Source of the DNA: Fibrobacter sp. UBA1765
GTDB lineage: Bacteria; Fibrobacterota; Fibrobacteria; Fibrobacterales; Fibrobacteraceae
Assembly (NCBI GenBank): GCA_002314675.1
Contig: DCGZ01000104.1
Coordinates: forward strand, 1-23,664
Direction of reading: 5' to 3'
DNA: 23,664 bases
In this document: positions 7,654-14,531 of the stretch, one piece after another
How the letters are laid out: every line of letters begins with the position of its first letter
Position numbering within the stretch: the stretch's first letter is position 1
Notes under the pieces: generated by a model
What the model saw: the letters and a program-made list of their open reading frames with translations, nothing else
What the model was told of the DNA's origin: nothing
The model's database searches: none
Program-made: the position numbers and the translations under genes

Positions 7654-9444
7654 ATGAAGCATTATTTTTTACGAGCAGCAATAGCTCTTTCTGTAGTACT
7701 TGTGTTTACTGCTTGCAATGAATCTTCAGAAGCAAAGCAAAAGACTGCAACAAAGACTGCGGAATGCCCCGAATCTTGGAACATGCCGGAAGGTACCGGG
7801 GAATTTGACCCGATTGCTTCCAAGGATGCAGTACCTTGCGGTAATGTGACATTGTGGGGGAGTTCCATGCCGAAGTCCTTCAACATGTGGGAAGACTATA
7901 ACAGCTTTTCTGCAGAGCTTATGTCTCTCATGTTTGAACCTCTTGTAACATTGCATTCTACAGAAGATCGAGAAATCGGCGTGCTTGCGCAGTCTTGGGA
8001 AATTGGCGAAGACGGAAAGACCTTCACGTTTAAAATAGATCCCCGCGCCAAGTGGAGTGACGGCAAGGCTATTACTGCCGAAGATGTTCAGTTCTATTAC
8101 GACGTGATGATGGATCCGAAAAACCTGACTCCTATTTTCAAGGTTGGCCTTGAACGCTTTGAACGCCCTGAAGTTATCGATGAACATACTTTGAAGGTTG
8201 TTGCAAAGGATTCCCACTGGGGCAATTTCTGGGAAGCTGCTGGCTTGAATGCGTTCCCGAAGCATTTGTGGGCTGGCAAGGATTTCAACAAGGTCCGTTA
8301 CGACTTCCCTGTAGTAAGTGGCCCGTACAAGATCAAGCAGTTCCGTGAAGACCGTTTTGTGGAACTTGAACGCCGTGCTGACTGGTGGGGCTTCGCAAAG
8401 AACTGGAATCGCGGCAAGTTCAACTTTGAACGTATCCGCTATCGCTTTATGGAAGACCAGACCAAGGTCCTTGAAGCATTCAAGAAGCAGGATTTTGATA
8501 TCTATGCTCTTTACACCTCCTCGATTTGGATCAAGCAGACTGATTTCGAAGCTGTTCAAAAGGGGTATGCTGTTCGCCAGCGCGTCTTTAACCAGGAGCC
8601 GATCGGCTTCCAGGGCATGGCGTTTAACATGCGCCTAGAAAAGTTCAAGGACGTTCGCGTGCGCAAGGCTCTTTCCATGCTCATGAACCGTGAACTCATG
8701 AACGAAAAGTACATGTACAACCAGTACTTTTTGCTGAACAGCTATTACCCGGATCTCTGGGAAAATAACCAGAATCCGACTGCGCCTCTTTATAAGTATG
8801 CTCCGGATTCTGCACGAGCATTGCTTGCAGAAGCTGGTTATGTCGCCGATGCTCAAGGCATGCTGTTAAAAGATGGCAAGCCGCTTGAAATCACGTTCAT
8901 CACAGCAAGTTCCGAAATGCGTCACCTGACGCTTTACCAGGAAGATTTGCAGAAGGCTGGCATCAAGGTAAACATTGAACAGATGTCGCAGAGCACGCTT
9001 CGCAAGCGCCTTGACGATGCAGAATTCGATATGTACTGGGTAAACTGGGGTGCAGGCCGTTTGCGTGATCCGGAAGCTTCGTGGAGCTCTAAGACCGCAA
9101 TGGACAAGGGCACGAACAATCTTTCCGGCTTGCAGGACGCTGTTGTGGACAGCCTCATTGAATTGCAAAAAACAGAATTTAACTTGGAAAAACGTAACGC
9201 AATCTTGAAGGCCCTCGATAACCGCTTGACAGAACTTGTTCCTTACGCATTGATGTGGCAGTGCGACCACCACCGTTTGCTTTACTGGAACCGCTTTGGC
9301 ACTCCAGAAAAGGTTTTAGACAAGTACAATCGCGAAGACGTTGTTCCAACCTATTGGTACTACGATGCCAAGAAGGCGGCAAGGCTTGAAGAAGCCATGA
9401 AAAATGGATCGTCGCTTCCGCTTGAACCGGCTGATATTCGTTAA
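7654..9444 (+). CDS. ABC transporter substrate-binding lipoprotein, family 5 (peptide-type)
   Basis: This 596-residue binding protein has a lipoprotein signal (FTAC, predicted lipidated Cys 21) and an SBP_bac_5 fold. Typical segments are LMFEPLVTL, LAQSWEIGEDGKTFTFKIDPRAKWSDGKAITAEDVQF, VSGPYKI, DVRVRKALSMLMNRE and the C-terminal LDNRLTELVPYALMW. The order and spacing resemble YejA/OppA-type receptors for oligopeptides. The sugar- or antibiotic-peptide-binding relatives cannot be excluded. No permease or ATPase gene lies beside it, so its partners must be encoded elsewhere. It lies 29 nt after rnc and ends with a strong hairpin terminator. Codon use is that of a well-expressed gene, with many AAC, TAC and GAC codons in the second half. 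Confidence 0.88.
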   Translation: MKHYFLRAAIALSVVLVFTACNESSEAKQKTATKTAECPESWNMPEGTGEFDPIASKDAVPCGNVTLWGSSMPKSFNMWEDYNSFSAELMSLMFEPLVTLHSTEDREIGVLAQSWEIGEDGKTFTFKIDPRAKWSDGKAITAEDVQFYYDVMMDPKNLTPIFKVGLERFERPEVIDEHTLKVVAKDSHWGNFWEAAGLNAFPKHLWAGKDFNKVRYDFPVVSGPYKIKQFREDRFVELERRADWWGFAKNWNRGKFNFERIRYRFMEDQTKVLEAFKKQDFDIYALYTSSIWIKQTDFEAVQKGYAVRQRVFNQEPIGFQGMAFNMRLEKFKDVRVRKALSMLMNRELMNEKYMYNQYFLLNSYYPDLWENNQNPTAPLYKYAPDSARALLAEAGYVADAQGMLLKDGKPLEITFITASSEMRHLTLYQEDLQKAGIKVNIEQMSQSTLRKRLDDAEFDMYWVNWGAGRLRDPEASWSSKTAMDKGTNNLSGLQDAVVDSLIELQKTEFNLEKRNAILKALDNRLTELVPYALMWQCDHHRLLYWNRFGTPEKVLDKYNREDVVPTYWYYDAKKAARLEEAMKNGSSLPLEPADIR

Positions 9445-9458
9445 GGTGAAAAGAAGAA

Positions 9459-9485
9459 GTCCCGGAACTTTAAAAGTTCCGGGAC
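9459..9485. terminator. Terminator between converging genes
   Basis: A 12-bp perfect stem, GTCCCGGAACTT and AAGTTCCGGGAC, with a 3-nt loop, followed on the plus strand by ATTTTTTTA. It ends the binding-protein transcript. On the minus strand it is followed by TTCTTCTTTT, so it may also help end the converging cyclic-nucleotide-domain operon, whose last stop codon is at 9492. Confidence 0.9.
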
Positions 9486-9491
9486 ATTTTT

Positions 9492-10421
9492 TTATAGAAG
9501 GTTTGCAAGGCCGTGGTCGAGTTCCGGGTAAATCCGGTTCAGCTCGAGCAGGTCGTGAATATATTCCAAGTCACCGTAAATGCGGTCGTTTGCGGTAAAG
9601 CTTTCGGAACCGTTCTTTGGCGATTCAAGGTAGATAATCTTGCGCTCGATAAGCCTTGCAAGGTGCTTGTGCGTAAACTTGATTCTAGATTCTGCAGCCT
9701 TTAAAAAGTCTTCGCCTGTAATTTCGGTAAAGTGTTCCTCGAAGATTTGCCCATGGGCTGCGGCGTGAGCAAACTGGGAAAGCATAAGCTGTTCTGCAGC
9801 ATTCAGTAACTGCGGTGGCAGTTCCTTTTTAAGCGCCCTAAAACGGATTGTCTCGTAGAGCATCGAAACGACAGTCGGCTTTGTTAGCCTTACGCTTGTT
9901 CCCGTGTATTCAAACAGCCCGAGACTCGCAAGCGCTTCGCAAAGTTTTTCGGTATCGTTCAGGCGAATGCCGTTCAAGGCGTAAAGCTTTTCTGCGACTG
10001 TTTCAAAAGGGATGTCGTTATTGCCCGATGTCCTTACGAAATGGTCAAGTACAGAAAGCAGGGCCGGCAGCGCGTGGATCGAAAAATATCGTCTGGTTCT
10101 GCGTTCGAGCCTAGAACGTCTTTCCATTAGGTTCCTAAGCAGGCACCTGAACCATCTTGGCATTCCTATAACGTTTTCTTCTGTTTCTTCGCGTGTAATC
10201 TTTTGAAGCTCGGATTCTTCTTCGGCCCTAAGGGAATATGGCCTTGGCGGAACTCCAGGAATCGGCAGGTCGCCAATAATGGAACCTGGTCCAAAGGTTT
10301 CTACAATGTCCATTCGGTCGCGTTCACGGCGTACGGCATGGAGTGTACCGCTTAACACTATGTAGAGTGCGTCGTTTGGCTCGCCTTCGGCAAACAGGTA
10401 TTCCTTGGCGCTCAGCTTCAT
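9492..10421 (-). CDS. Cyclic-nucleotide-binding-domain protein (second of pair)
   Basis: This 309-residue protein has an N-terminal cNMP-binding beta-barrel (about 1-90). LFAEGEPNDALYIVLSGTLHAV and the GPGSIIGDLPI turn are recognisable. Behind it is a mostly helical region of about 200 residues with no family I can name. No Crp-type helix-turn-helix is obvious, though a segment around FETVAEKLYALNGIRLNDTEKLCEALASLGLFEYTG resembles a small winged-helix-like unit. The key arginine of true cAMP sites is not evident, so ligand binding is open. The ATG overlaps the previous gene's stop in ATGA, with GAGGTG upstream, showing translational coupling. Together the pair may form a heteromeric sensor; the role is unknown. 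Confidence 0.75.
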   Translation of the reverse strand: MKLSAKEYLFAEGEPNDALYIVLSGTLHAVRRERDRMDIVETFGPGSIIGDLPIPGVPPRPYSLRAEEESELQKITREETEENVIGMPRWFRCLLRNLMERRSRLERRTRRYFSIHALPALLSVLDHFVRTSGNNDIPFETVAEKLYALNGIRLNDTEKLCEALASLGLFEYTGTSVRLTKPTVVSMLYETIRFRALKKELPPQLLNAAEQLMLSQFAHAAAHGQIFEEHFTEITGEDFLKAAESRIKFTHKHLARLIERKIIYLESPKNGSESFTANDRIYGDLEYIHDLLELNRIYPELDHGLANLL

Positions 10422-11326
10422 ATTGCACCTCTAATGTCAGCCTCGTGCTTAAGGCACATCATGAACCAGTCCACCTTTTCCTTGTTGATTGCGAGCAGGC
10501 CAAATTCCGTTTTTTCAAGAATCCCGAAATTCGTAAGCATTATGATTTCTGCGACGGTTGCAAACTTGTCGTTGCCCTTTAAAAGCGAAAGCCATACCGA
10601 AGCTTCAAGAACTGTATCGGAAGGTTGCCTTGCAATGCAAAAAAGGCAGCGCTTTTCAGTCAGGTTCAAATGGAATGGCGCAAAGTCGTCGCCGTATTCC
10701 AGGCTGTTCTGGTAATCTACGTATGCCTTGAGAAGTTCCGGGTTTTGAATGCCTATGGAATTTTCCTGTCGCATCAAAAAGTGGCGGCGTTCAAGTGAAA
10801 TAAGCTCGTCTACAAGGTCTTTTTGCGGGATTCTGGAGAGCCATGAACATTCCCTTAAAAGTTCCCTGGCATCCTTGAAAATGGCGACTTCGCCATTTGC
10901 GATCTTGACTTCTGCCTGCATGCAAAGGAATGCCGCAAGAGCTCTTGACTTGTTCTTGCAGAGAGTCTTTTTAATGTCTGCCTTCGCGCGTTTTGAATGC
11001 AATACGATTTGCCTTGTGGCGGCAAGCAGCCAGACAGGGCTGGCCTTGAGGGCGCTTGCTAGGCATTCTTCGTCTATTTGCAGATATGTGGAATCTGCAG
11101 ATGCCTTGATATCGTATGCCAAGGGCTCTTTTTCAATGAGTGTAGGTACGCCTACAACTTCCTTTTCTTGAACCTTGAATAAAACCTGTTCCTTGCCGCT
11201 TTGGTTTATGGTGACAGCTTCTAGTTCGCCGCTTTCCAGGTACAAGAATACTTCTGGAGTTTCTCCAGTTTTAAATACAGAAAAACCAGCCGGAACGCTT
11301 TTGCGTACCGGCTGGATTATATTCAA
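10418..11326 (-). CDS. Cyclic-nucleotide-binding-domain protein (first of pair)
   Basis: About 302 residues if started at TTG 11326. The cNMP-type barrel begins immediately (VPAGFSVFKTGE, then FLYLESGELEAV and the EKEVVGVPTLIEKEPLAYDIKA turn), followed by a helical region like that of the next gene. The open frame extends to 11434, but that part lies inside rplS in another frame and is not plausible. TTG at 11326 is the nearest start that keeps the conserved barrel and lies just after the rplS stop. The rplS terminator hairpin (11286-11315) is translated as residues 5-14 of this protein, so the gene can be expressed only by read-through or from a start I cannot identify. Function unknown; it may sense a nucleotide signal. 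Confidence 0.7.
   Translation of the reverse strand: MNIIQPVRKSVPAGFSVFKTGETPEVFLYLESGELEAVTINQSGKEQVLFKVQEKEVVGVPTLIEKEPLAYDIKASADSTYLQIDEECLASALKASPVWLLAATRQIVLHSKRAKADIKKTLCKNKSRALAAFLCMQAEVKIANGEVAIFKDARELLRECSWLSRIPQKDLVDELISLERRHFLMRQENSIGIQNPELLKAYVDYQNSLEYGDDFAPFHLNLTEKRCLFCIARQPSDTVLEASVWLSLLKGNDKFATVAEIIMLTNFGILEKTEFGLLAINKEKVDWFMMCLKHEADIRGAI
11286..11315 (-). terminator. rplS terminator embedded in the next coding sequence
   Basis: A near-perfect hairpin: CCAGCCGG, one mismatched pair, ACGC, a loop, GCGT, then CCGGCTGG. On the minus strand it is followed by TTTTTCTG. It is a textbook intrinsic terminator 28 nt after the rplS stop codon. It lies within the reading frame encoding the start of the conserved cNMP-binding barrel of the following gene. 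Confidence 0.85.
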
Positions 11327-11342
11327 ACAAGAACTATTGGAA

Positions 11343-11690
11343 TTAGTCCTTACGTTCAAGAATACGTGCTGCCTTGCCACGGAGTTCGCGCATGTAGAAA
11401 ATGCGAGCCTGGCGAACCTTACCAGCGCGATCAACTACGATAGAGTCGATACGTGGGCTGTGCACCGGGAAAATACGTTCAACAGCAACGCTGCCGGACA
11501 TTTTGCGAACAGTAACAGTTTCGGAGATGCCGGTACCCTTCTGCTGGATAACAACACCTGTAAACGGCTGGATACGTTCCTTAGTGCCTTCGATAACCTT
11601 CACATTAACAGTGACGGTGTCGCCGGTACGAACAGCAGCCAAGCCAGACTTAGTATTTTCTTGCTGAATAGCTTCGATGTTCAAAGACAT
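11343..11690 (-). CDS. rplS: Large-subunit ribosomal protein L19
   Basis: This 115-residue protein of the 50S subunit sits at the interface with the 30S subunit. The SH3-like barrel shows GDTVTVNVKVIEGTKERIQPFTGVVIQQKGTGISETVTVRKMSGSVAVERIFPVHSP in the usual order, followed by RAGKVRQARIFYMRELRGKAARI. The length is normal. The start at 11690 has GAGG upstream. It lies 216 nt downstream of trmD, with its own promoter at 11714-11743, and ends in a strong terminator that overlaps the next gene. Confidence 0.97.
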   Translation of the reverse strand: MSLNIEAIQQENTKSGLAAVRTGDTVTVNVKVIEGTKERIQPFTGVVIQQKGTGISETVTVRKMSGSVAVERIFPVHSPRIDSIVVDRAGKVRQARIFYMRELRGKAARILERKD

Positions 11691-11713
11691 GATGACCTCA
11701 TTTTAGTTGCTGC

Positions 11714-11743
11714 CAAATTTAGTATCTATTTCAAGATTTTCAA
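11714..11743 (-). promoter_or_regulatory. rplS promoter
   Basis: On the minus strand TTG (11741-11743) is followed after 19 nt by TAAATTTG (11714-11721), about 23 nt before the rplS ATG. This fits the Bacteroidetes-type consensus TTG-N19-21-TAnnTTTG and matches the rubrerythrin promoter box exactly. The rest of the 216-nt gap between trmD and rplS is AT-rich, with no other clear structure. Confidence 0.65.
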
Positions 11744-11906
11744 GGGCAAAATAGAAACAAGATACAATAAACAGGTCGCTGTAACGGATAAATCTATCCA
11801 CATTTGTTTATAGATTGTTTATTAATTGTTTCGAATTTGGAAATTCGTTCAATAAGCCGTAATTGTGCTAAGTTGTTGATTTTCAATAAAATCTTTAAAA
11901 TTCCAT

Positions 11907-12578
11907 TTATTTCAGCAAATCAGGACGTCTTTCCTTGGTCCTTTGCAACGAAATCTCGCGTCTCCATTCCTCGATCTTCTTGTGATTGCCAGAAAGTAAA
12001 ATTTCGGGAACCTTCCTGCCTTCAAATTCTGCCGGTTTCGTGTAAACTGGCCATCCGAGCAGTCCTTCGGCAAAGGAATCCGTATCTCCGGAGCCTCGGT
12101 TGCCAAGAGCGCCGTCTATCAGGCGCACCACGGCGTCTGTCACGAGCATTGCCGGGAGTTCCCCGCCACTTACCACGAAATCGCCTATAGAAATTTCCAT
12201 GTCCACTTCGGATTCGCGAATACGTTCATCAATACCCTTGTAGTGTCCACAAACAAGAACAAGGTGCTTTTCCTTAGAAAGCTCCTCGGCAATTTTATGC
12301 GTGAACGGAACTCCGTCGGCTGTCAAGTAAATCACCTTGCCGCCATCTTCCTTTACGCCAGTACTTCTGATCGCTGCTGCAAGTGGTTCCGGGCGAATGA
12401 CCATGCCGGGCTCGCCGCCGTATGGAGTGTCATCGACCTGACCGTAATCGTTGATTGCAAAATCGCGCAAGTAAACTGTGTTGAAGTCGAGCAGACCATT
12501 TTTGCGGGCTCGGCCCATGATGGAATGTTCAAGGGGAACGAACATTTCCGGGAAAATTGTAACGCAATCAATCTTCAT
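11907..12578 (-). CDS. trmD: tRNA (guanine(37)-N1)-methyltransferase
   Basis: TrmD methylates N1 of G37 next to the anticodon and so prevents +1 frameshifting; the trefoil-knot SPOUT fold binds SAM. The protein has 223 residues from the ATG at 12578, which begins with the family-typical MKIDCVTIFPEMF. Hallmarks are YGGEPGMVIRPEPL, VCGHYKGIDERI and GDFVVSGGELPAMLVTDAVVRLI. The open frame extends 11 codons further up, but that part lies inside rimM and is not conserved. The chosen start overlaps the rimM stop by 11 nt, indicating translational coupling. A C-terminal helical domain is present and the length is within the family range. Confidence 0.96.
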   Translation of the reverse strand: MKIDCVTIFPEMFVPLEHSIMGRARKNGLLDFNTVYLRDFAINDYGQVDDTPYGGEPGMVIRPEPLAAAIRSTGVKEDGGKVIYLTADGVPFTHKIAEELSKEKHLVLVCGHYKGIDERIRESEVDMEISIGDFVVSGGELPAMLVTDAVVRLIDGALGNRGSGDTDSFAEGLLGWPVYTKPAEFEGRKVPEILLSGNHKKIEEWRREISLQRTKERRPDLLK

Positions 12579-13122
12579 TTTCTTCCTCGTCGTTGCCGGT
12601 TGCGTTTGCAAGCAGGCTCTCCACGAATTCCGCGGAGCATGTAACGGTCTTTGCGTTAGCGTCTATTCCCTTTACGCAGTCGTCCACCCATGGCACAAGA
12701 ACTTCGCCGGCCAGGTTGAATTGCACGTTGAAAGCCTTGACCGAAGGCAGCTGCATGCATTCAAGAACAACGCCGAGTGCCTTGCCGGTTTCGTCGACGA
12801 CCTTGAAGCCAGGGAAATCCGAAAAGTAATATTCGCCTTCCGGAAGCGGCAGGCGTTCTTCGATCGGAATCTGCAATTCGCCGTTCGTGAGCTTTGAAAC
12901 CGTTTCCGGGGCATCGTAACCGACAAATTTCAAAAGCCAGTCTTTGCCCGCGAGCGAACTCTTTTCAATATCGAGCTCGAGAGTCTCTTTGCCGACCGTC
13001 ACGAACACGTGCTTGAGCAATTTGTGCCTGTTCAGGTCGTGGGTTTCGGGGTGGCACTTGATTTGGCCTTTAACGCCGTGTGACCTGCCAAGGATTCCAA
13101 CGGTAATCAGTTCTTTCTGCAT
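12568..13122 (-). CDS. rimM: Ribosome maturation factor RimM
   Basis: RimM assists assembly of the 30S head by binding ribosomal protein S19. The product has 184 residues from the ATG at 13122. It contains the N-terminal RimM barrel (ITVGILGRSHGVKGQIKC, then WLLKFVGYDAPETVSKLTNGEL) and the C-terminal PRC-barrel-like domain (GEYYFSDFPGFKVVDETGKALG through VLVPWVDDCVKGID). The frame could extend to 13230, but that section is derived from intergenic repeat sequence and is not conserved. There is an acidic tail. trmD overlaps the 3' end by 11 nt. No strong Shine-Dalgarno is seen. Confidence 0.93.
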   Translation of the reverse strand: MQKELITVGILGRSHGVKGQIKCHPETHDLNRHKLLKHVFVTVGKETLELDIEKSSLAGKDWLLKFVGYDAPETVSKLTNGELQIPIEERLPLPEGEYYFSDFPGFKVVDETGKALGVVLECMQLPSVKAFNVQFNLAGEVLVPWVDDCVKGIDANAKTVTCSAEFVESLLANATGNDEEENED

Positions 13123-13330
13123 GATTTGCAATATAGAAAATCGGGGGCTTGCCGCAAAGCAGATGCAAGATGCAATAAAGAATACAGAGTATAGAAGACA
13201 GAGGACAGAAATTGTACCTAGCCATGTCATAGCGAGCGAAGCATGTGCAAGGCCCCAGAGCCTGCCGAAGTGAAGCGTATGTAAGGTCCCTGAGCCTGCC
13301 GAAGGGCTCTGCGAAACAATCCAGGCAAAA
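13123..13330. repeat. Intergenic repeats splitting rpsP from rimM
   Basis: There is no gene here. It contains two direct copies about 34 nt apart of a unit with core GAGCCTGCCGAAG (near 13257 and 13291), resembling the dispersed CTTCGGCAGGCTCAGGGAC-type element. It also has a copy of the GCGAGCGAAGC element (13231-13241) and an AGA/CAGA-rich tract (13170-13207) like the one near 105-140. The rimM promoter must lie in here, but I cannot place it with confidence. Confidence 0.55.
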
Positions 13331-13361
13331 AAATAAGGGTCCGTAGAACGGACCCTTATTT
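13331..13361. terminator. rpsP terminator
   Basis: A perfect 13-bp stem, AAATAAGGGTCCG and CGGACCCTTATTT, with a 5-nt loop. On the minus strand it is followed by further T residues (TTTT then GCC), giving a strong terminator 18 nt after the rpsP stop. It could work in both directions. Confidence 0.9.
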
Positions 13362-13379
13362 TGAAAAGCTTTTAAGCGA

Positions 13380-13787
13380 TTAGGCTTCTGCCGGTGCTTC
13401 TTCAGCTGGAGCTTCCTTAGCTGCCTTTTCTGCTTCGAGGCGAGCCTTAGCCTTTTCGCCAAGCTTAGCCTTCTTAGCCTTCGGTGCCTTAGGAGCTGCA
13501 ACCTTACCTTCGATGGAGCGGCCTGCGCGAACTTCGTGGAAGAGTTCCATAACGCCAGCCTGCTTGAGGAGGGACTTTACAGTGTCGGATGGCTGTGCGC
13601 CAACGCCGAGCCAGTAAAGGGCGCGTTCCTGATCAAACTTGATTTCAGGAGCCTTGGTGTTTGGGTTGTAGAAACCAACCTGTTCGATGAAGCTATCATC
13701 GCGAGCCTTGCGGCTGTCGATAACAACAACGCGGTAGATCGGGTTGTGACGCTTGCCGAAACGAGCGAGACGAAGTACGGTTGCCAT
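13380..13787 (-). CDS. rpsP: Small-subunit ribosomal protein S16
   Basis: This 135-residue protein of the 30S body has the conserved core MATVLRLARFGKRHNPIYRVVV-type start (the ATG at 13787 with GAGG about 9 nt upstream), SRKARDDSFIEQVGFYNP, RALYWLGVGAQPSDTVKSLLKQAGV. It is followed by a long Lys/Ala/Glu-rich extension (about 90-135). The core is about 85 residues; extended tails are known in several phyla of the FCB group. The frame continues upstream to 13937, but that part is not conserved. A TATCTTTG promoter box lies at 13822-13829. In many bacteria rpsP starts the rpsP-rimM-trmD-rplS operon; here a terminator and repeats follow it. Confidence 0.96.
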   Translation of the reverse strand: MATVLRLARFGKRHNPIYRVVVIDSRKARDDSFIEQVGFYNPNTKAPEIKFDQERALYWLGVGAQPSDTVKSLLKQAGVMELFHEVRAGRSIEGKVAAPKAPKAKKAKLGEKAKARLEAEKAAKEAPAEEAPAEA

Positions 13788-13821
13788 AGAGTTAAACCTC
13801 AGTTTAGTGTTAATTTTTGCC

Positions 13822-13829
13822 CAAAGATA
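13822..13829 (-). promoter_or_regulatory. rpsP promoter -7 box
   Basis: On the minus strand TATCTTTG fits TAnnTTTG and lies about 35 nt before the rpsP ATG. An upstream TTG at the ideal distance is not clear. The remaining AT-rich interval to 13961 holds nothing else I can support. Confidence 0.45.
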
Positions 13830-13961
13830 GATAAATAACTTTGTGTGTAAAGGGCGGATACCCAAAAAAGTTCCGTTGTTTGCATATAAATTAATGTAAA
13901 ATGCCGTTTTTGACAAAATACCGCCATTTACATACAAAATAAATTTTAAGGATTGGGCTTT

Positions 13962-14294
13962 TTAATCATCGAGCCAATAGTAAAATTCATCAACATCACG
14001 GGAAAATTCCATAAAAAATTGCTCCAGGAAGAACTTGTTTAGCAATTTCAAGTGCTCCCAGTCCTCTTCCGTGACGCTGCATTCAATGGTGCGCTGTATA
14101 GTTTCGATATACGCTAGTGCGCTATTGCAATACCAGAGCAGGTTGTCATATACCGTCTCTAGCCAGCTGTATTCAGCTTTTAGCTTCAAGTCGTTCTGGA
14201 ATGCCCTAAATTTTGCTTCTGCCCTGCATTTTCTGCGGAGCCAGGTAGATTTCATTGTGTCGATGCGCTTTTCTGCGCTCTTTTCTACGCTCAT
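13962..14294 (-). CDS. Small hypothetical protein, charged and helical
   Basis: I do not recognise this gene. The ATG at 14294 has an excellent GAAGGG six nt upstream, giving 110 residues. The upstream extension of the frame (to 14561) crosses a conserved repeated promoter region and is unlikely to be coding. The product has no signal or membrane segment. It is rich in aromatic and charged residues, starting MSVEKSAEKRIDTMKSTW and ending DVDEFYYWLDD, and is predicted mostly helical, perhaps helical-hairpin. It is divergent from the membrane-protein pair, sharing their 237-nt intergenic region, and lies upstream of rpsP on the same strand. Confidence 0.6.
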   Translation of the reverse strand: MSVEKSAEKRIDTMKSTWLRRKCRAEAKFRAFQNDLKLKAEYSWLETVYDNLLWYCNSALAYIETIQRTIECSVTEEDWEHLKLLNKFFLEQFFMEFSRDVDEFYYWLDD

Positions 14295-14328
14295 GTTTCC
14301 CTTCTTTTGGATACGACAAAAAACAGTA

Positions 14329-14472
14329 TTTGCCGTGTAGAATCTGTCAAAAGGGGGAATTATTGATAAAAATGTTGCCGCAACGCTTGCAACCGGGGGT
14401 AAATATACAAAAAACTGCAGTGGCAGAGCAAAAAATCGCCTCAAAAGAGCCTGTTTTTGAAAATTTACTTGA
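14329..14472 (+). repeat. Duplicated regulatory cassette, copy 1
   Basis: Positions 14329-14414 (starting TTTGCCGTGTAGAATCTG, ending with an A run) match 19233-19318 with few differences. A second block, 14451-14472 (starting CTGTTTTTGAAAATTTAC), is identical over 22 nt to 19387-19408. The 36-nt stretch between the blocks has no counterpart. Copy 1 precedes the plus-strand gene at 14532; copy 2 precedes the plus-strand gene at 19456. The first block contains GTTGCCGCAACGCTTGCAAC, a set of interleaved GTTGC/GCAAC repeats that can form small hairpins or a protein-binding site. Confidence 0.8.
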
Positions 14473-14497
14473 CATTGTTTTTTTTTGTTTACATTTG
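14469..14497 (+). promoter_or_regulatory. Probable promoter of the membrane-protein/FISUMP block
   Basis: TTGACA (14469-14474) starts inside the conserved 22-bp block, and TACATTTG (14490-14497) fits TAnnTTTG, 18 nt after the TTG. A start site near 14504 would leave a leader of about 28 nt before the ATG at 14532. Confidence 0.5.
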
Positions 14498-14531
14498 GTG
14501 AGCGAGGCGCGTTTGTAAATGATCTCGGCAC

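Noticed and set aside
7726..8559. A 277-codon minus-strand frame opposite the peptide-binding lipoprotein
   Set aside because: It is antisense to a well-supported gene, with no motif and no plausible start signal.
11327..11434. Upstream extension of the first cyclic-nucleotide-domain gene into rplS
   Set aside because: This part overlaps the rplS coding sequence in another frame and is not similar to cNMP domains, so TTG at 11326 was used instead.
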